From: JAHDHW01 sp963793295
GTDB lineage: Bacteria; Bacteroidota; Bacteroidia; Chitinophagales; Saprospiraceae
Direction of reading: 5' to 3'
Assembly: GCA_963793295.1 (NCBI GenBank)
Contig: CAWBZX010000023.1
Span: 186,001-250,000, forward strand
Length of the DNA stretch: 64,000 nucleotides
The translations under genes were made by a program, and so were the position numbers. The notes under the pieces were generated by a model. That model ran no database searches. It saw only the letters and a program-made list of their open reading frames with translations, and was not told the DNA's origin. Positions 62,437-64,000 of this stretch are shown here, piece after piece (position 1 is the stretch's first letter; each line of letters starts with the position of its first letter).

Positions 62437-63726
62437 TTATTTTTTTACGTAAAACGGAATATTTGCTGTTGCGGCATTTCCGTTTCCATCATAAATATAA
62501 GCGAACAACCTATAAGGCCCTTCTTTTTTGGGTGCTTTGAAAATCAGGGTCCCGTTTTCGCTTCCAGGTCTGATAATGATTTCAACAGGTTCGGGCTTTG
62601 ACTCAGCATCTCCTCCAGATTTGATATCCGTGCTTTCGGGTAATATTTCCCATCGATATTTTAAAACATCACCGTCCGGATCATTCACTTCTGATTTCAG
62701 CGTACACACCTGACCTGGTTTAACATAAACACTTTCGATCGCTTTTTTATCATCAATTGTGATCGAAGTAATATTCGGGGAGCGATTTTCAGGCAACTTA
62801 CCACTCCACTCATATTGTAATATATCCATCACTTCGGTCTCGGTGCCATCTTCCAAAAATACACCATACCACGTAGGAGTTGTTTCCTGTTTTTGTCCCC
62901 AAAGGAAAACATAGGAACCAATGCACATTTCCTTATCCACTGCAATCCCTTTTTCGTATCGTTCTTTATAAAACTTTGCTTTTTCGCTACTCGTCTGCTC
63001 TATGGGAACGCCCCAATCTGTTTTAGCTACTTCCCAATGTCCATCAGGACCCCATTCTGCAATAACATATGGCCGGTCCCACCCATAAGCTCGCATCTCT
63101 TTATCAATACCAATTAGCCCTCCGTAAGTATTGATTCCATAAACATCTATATGAGGTGCGCGCGCTTTGATGAGTTGTACTTCAGCGACATCAAGTCCGG
63201 CTGTCACTGTCATCGTGGGATGGTTGGGATCTACTTCGTGTACCATTTTTGCAATATCGTTGATCGCGTTCCATACTTTAAAATCACTGTAAAAAAGATC
63301 CGTTTCGTTTCCGATCCCCCACATTAATACAGCTGGATGGTCTTTGTAAGTTTCAACAACTTCGGTAAATCTTTCAAGTTGTGCTTTCACAGATTTTGCA
63401 TCGTCATAGTCAAATCCTTGTCGTTCACAACCTACCCAAAGGCCAAATAAAACAGTCAATCCTTTTGCATGCGCTTCATCCAAAATTGCAATAGCATCAG
63501 CAGCTGCCCAGGTACGAACGGAATTGGCACCATAAGCTACTGCTTTGTCGAGATAAGATTGTCCCCCAACGCCATTGATGTAATAAGGCTGTCCTCCACG
63601 ATAGAGTTGCCATGCACCGTTCTCTTGACGGATCTCTACTTTTATAGGTCCTTCAGCAGCCTGACCAAATACAGAAATTGTTAGAAAAAAGAAAGGTATA
63701 AAAAAGAATAATTGGGATTTTTTCAT
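62437..63726 (-). CDS. Exported GH-A clan glycoside hydrolase with C-terminal Ig-like domain
   Basis: 429 residues, signal peptide 1-22 (TISVFGQ). Residues about 30-300 are a TIM barrel of the GH2/GH5 kind: YINGVGGQSYLDKAV, GANSVRTWAAAD, LTVLFGLWVGCERQGFDY, acid/base Glu in LMWGIGNETD, nucleophile Glu in YVIAEWGPDGHWE and GSYVFLWGQKQE. Residues about 325-429 form an Ig-like domain (CTLKSEVNDPDGDVLKYRWEI, parts). Both catalytic Glu are present. Family assignment is open: a GH2-like TIM barrel by annotation habit, or a beta-1,3-glucanase family such as GH158, which also has barrel plus Ig-like architecture and occurs in glucan loci. It converges with the regulator. Confidence 0.8.
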   Translation of the reverse strand: MKKSQLFFFIPFFFLTISVFGQAAEGPIKVEIRQENGAWQLYRGGQPYYINGVGGQSYLDKAVAYGANSVRTWAAADAIAILDEAHAKGLTVLFGLWVGCERQGFDYDDAKSVKAQLERFTEVVETYKDHPAVLMWGIGNETDLFYSDFKVWNAINDIAKMVHEVDPNHPTMTVTAGLDVAEVQLIKARAPHIDVYGINTYGGLIGIDKEMRAYGWDRPYVIAEWGPDGHWEVAKTDWGVPIEQTSSEKAKFYKERYEKGIAVDKEMCIGSYVFLWGQKQETTPTWYGVFLEDGTETEVMDILQYEWSGKLPENRSPNITSITIDDKKAIESVYVKPGQVCTLKSEVNDPDGDVLKYRWEILPESTDIKSGGDAESKPEPVEIIIRPGSENGTLIFKAPKKEGPYRLFAYIYDGNGNAATANIPFYVKK

Positions 63727-63892
63727 ATGTAGCCAAACTTTATTTTTTGAAATAATAAATTTTCCGAGAAATTAAGTAATTAATGAAAATTGAACAAAAG
63801 AAAAACGCTATGATGTATCAAAGATGTATGCTATTTGAAAAAGATGTAAGGGTGATGTAGGTTGTTTTTTACCTATCAGAAACATTATCTTC

Positions 63893-63900
63893 TAAATTTG
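63893..63900 (+). promoter_or_regulatory. Candidate -7 box (TAAATTTG) for the right-edge gene
   Basis: TAnnTTTG match 24 bases upstream of the ATG at 63925. The -33 element is not clear. Confidence 0.4.
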
Positions 63901-63924
63901 TCAATAACAAAACTATATGTTTTT

Positions 63925-64000
63925 ATGGCAATACATTACAAAACGAAAATTAGGCAATATATCTCCAAGCTTTATAAATATTTGCTTTTCGGGGATATGA
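63925..64000 (+). CDS. Start of a gene running off the right edge (25 codons)
   Basis: ATG at 63925 opens a frame MAIHYKTKIRQYISKLYKYL... still open at the window end, preceded by a promoter-like box. The basic start followed by an aromatic/hydrophobic run resembles the cytoplasmic N-terminus of a membrane-anchored protein such as a class A penicillin-binding protein, but 25 residues are too few to name it. Confidence 0.45.
   Translation, partial: MAIHYKTKIRQYISKLYKYLLFGDM

Overview
The window looks like chromosomal DNA of a member of the Bacteroidota, most likely the Saprospiria (Lewinella/Haliscomenobacter-like). The signs are type IX secretion sorting domains of both kinds (short type A tails and a CHU_C/type B tail), a PorP/SprF protein, SprB-type repeats, TAnnTTTG promoter boxes, weak Shine-Dalgarno sequences and AT-rich intergenic DNA. 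Genus is not determined. I found no rRNA, tRNA, CRISPR array, transposase or phage gene.

Left part (1-15.2 kb, minus strand): an N-terminal fragment of a secreted P-domain protein running off the left edge, then a surface-adhesin cluster read from 13172 down to 2184: PorP/SprF, a TPR-PD40-OmpA protein that is frameshifted here, and a giant SprB-repeat protein made of four ~390-residue super-repeats. A lipoprotein with two CAP domains follows. Centre-left (15.3-24.6 kb): a cell-wall recycling neighbourhood (LD-carboxypeptidase, dipeptide epimerase, an amidohydrolase, a serine hydrolase that looks like an N-terminally truncated GH3/beta-lactamase fusion, and a PBP4-type DD-carboxypeptidase), then an OmpR/histidine-kinase pair divergent from a small Cys-rich secreted protein. 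Centre (24.6-38.2 kb): mixed housekeeping genes (acetolactate-decarboxylase-like lipoprotein, GNAT, secreted phospholipase-D-like protein, MazG-like, universal stress protein, TonB receptor, BtpA, PsuG, esterase, RskA-type anti-sigma factor). Between PsuG and the esterase, about 1.06 kb (34390-35450) has no credible ORF. It carries five UUCG-tetraloop hairpins, other strong stems and a 17-bp terminator. This is my best candidate for an undescribed large structured RNA.

Right part (38.6-63.7 kb): a beta-1,3-glucan (laminarin) utilisation locus. It has three GH16 laminarinases, three GH3 glucosidases (two frameshifted), a GH149-like phosphorylase, an MFS sugar porter, two T9SS-exported proteins built from a repeated ~165-residue module, a membrane-anchored one-component regulator (frameshifted) and a GH-A clan hydrolase. 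No SusC/SusD pair is present. Presumed flow: extracellular GH16 and GH-A enzymes cut the glucan, T9SS proteins hold it at the surface, GH3 and the MFS porter handle short sugars, and the phosphorylase degrades oligosaccharides in the cytoplasm. A new gene starts at 63925 and runs off the right edge.

Six apparent frameshifts in four genes all have the sense of a one-base insertion. Either the sequence has indel errors or these genes are decaying.
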